Of a DNA stretch of 10,780 nt, positions 10,227 to 10,780 are shown piece after piece (the first letter of the stretch is position 1; each line of letters starts with the position of its first letter). The notes below the pieces were generated by a model. That model saw only the letters and a program-made list of their open reading frames with translations. It ran no database searches and was not told where the DNA came from. The stretch spans positions 1 through 10,780 of the forward strand of contig JAQVOV010000044.1 of assembly GCA_028702395.1 (NCBI GenBank), written 5' to 3'. Source of the stretch: Candidatus Omnitrophota bacterium (lineage in GTDB: Bacteria > Omnitrophota > Gorgyraeia > JABMRN01). The translations under genes and the position numbers were made by a program.

Positions 10227-10780
10227 TTAGTAAGCGAGGTTGGCTTCAAGATCTGACAAGAACGCTTCATCTGTCTGTCCTGAAACATCTACAACTGCAA
10301 CATTTTCTATTGTTAAGCCCTGCTCTGTTCTCATAGCTTCGATCTTCTCCTGCTGATTCTTATTTGCGAACATTTCACAATATGCTGTACGCTCTACAAA
10401 ACATCCTAATGCAGTTGCCCAATTTACTTGATCTCGTACTGTCATCATTGTAACATTTTTAAGACCTGCAAGTGCTTCCATCATTCCTGCTTCTTCAAAC
10501 ATTTCAGCTCTGCCTAGTATAAAGAACTCTGCGGAATCTGATGACCCTGTTCTTAAGGCATCAACGATCTCACCAGGCGTCATTCCATTTTTGATCACTT
10601 CAAATCTAACACCCATACTCCTTAAAGCTATCTGCATATTTACTGGCATAGAATTCAACATATCTTCTGTTATACCAAATACAATTTCTCTGCTCTCAAT
10701 ATCAACCATCTTCATTTTAACTGTCTCAGCTAATATTGTTTGCGCAACAAGATTTCTCAACTGCGTTATGCCCTGTTGTG
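10227..10780 (-). CDS. C-terminal part of an unrecognised protein (start beyond window)
   Basis: The frame is open at the right edge and gives 183 codons before the TAA at 10227-10229. A TTG at 10758-10760 has no ribosome site before it and the frame continues upstream through it, so it is most likely an internal Leu. I do not recognise the family. The visible part looks like an alpha/beta fold: a strand REIVFGI, then VRFEVIKNGMTPGEIVDALR, AEFFILGRAEMFEEAG, LKNVTMMTVRD, a helix with NWATALGCFVERTAYCEMF, and a final strand NVAVVDVSG before an acidic end (NLAY). Methionine is frequent. There is no membrane segment. It is on the same strand as the giant gene, about 1 kb upstream of it, with the RAYT unit between. 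It may be the end of another long protein, but length and function cannot be judged here. Confidence 0.85.
   Translation of the reverse strand, partial: QQGITQLRNLVAQTILAETVKMKMVDIESREIVFGITEDMLNSMPVNMQIALRSMGVRFEVIKNGMTPGEIVDALRTGSSDSAEFFILGRAEMFEEAGMMEALAGLKNVTMMTVRDQVNWATALGCFVERTAYCEMFANKNQQEKIEAMRTEQGLTIENVAVVDVSGQTDEAFLSDLEANLAY

Noticed and set aside
10758..10760. TTG start giving a complete 177-residue protein on the right.
   Set aside because: No ribosome site precedes it and the frame continues open to the window edge, so it is more likely an internal Leu codon.

Overview
The window is AT-rich (roughly one-third G+C by eye). One enormous minus-strand reading frame fills it from 9196 down to base 1 and runs off the left edge: 3065 codons are visible with no stop. 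To its right lie a small plus-strand transposase gene bracketed by two long perfect palindromes (9442-10219), then the C-terminal end of another minus-strand gene that runs off the right edge (10227-10780).

The giant frame encodes a signal-peptide-bearing, multi-domain, coiled-coil-rich protein. In order it shows: signal peptide (residues 1-56); a TraB/Tiki/ChaN-like domain with a GGFH motif (about 95-525); a Pro/Gly linker and a four-unit AAAEQ repeat; a first copy of an unrecognised domain (779-911), followed by a HEIVEA motif at 1056; a coiled coil; a segment with an HPD motif reminiscent of a J-domain (about 1297-1342); a second coiled coil; a second copy of the unrecognised domain (1738-1868); a Pro/Gln linker; a HExxH zincin-like motif (2202-2206); a long helical and coiled-coil region with a 48-residue tandem repeat (2734-2829); and the start of a divergent SecA DEAD motor domain with an intact Walker A, GTGEGKT (2956-2962). 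A very long secreted or envelope protein carrying a divergent SecA-like helicase domain is the pattern described for giant genes of Candidatus Omnitrophota, so I infer an omnitrophotal genome. No rRNA or marker gene is present to prove it.

The roughly 340-base gap before the giant gene holds a likely promoter, an A/T inverted-repeat system around it, a Shine-Dalgarno site and an in-frame stop that fixes the start. Next comes a RAYT-like (REP-associated tyrosine transposase) gene with HUH and catalytic-Tyr motifs. It is flanked by 56-bp and 54-bp zero-loop palindromes that share an identical 42-bp core and have compensating differences in their shoulders; the gene's stop codon lies inside the downstream palindrome. 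The simplest reading is a RAYT and its cognate hairpins lodged between two large same-strand genes, of which the right one shows only its last 183 codons.

The most notable points are the giant protein itself, the contradiction between its signal peptide and its SecA-like ATPase, its internal domain duplication, and the paired covarying palindromes around the transposase.
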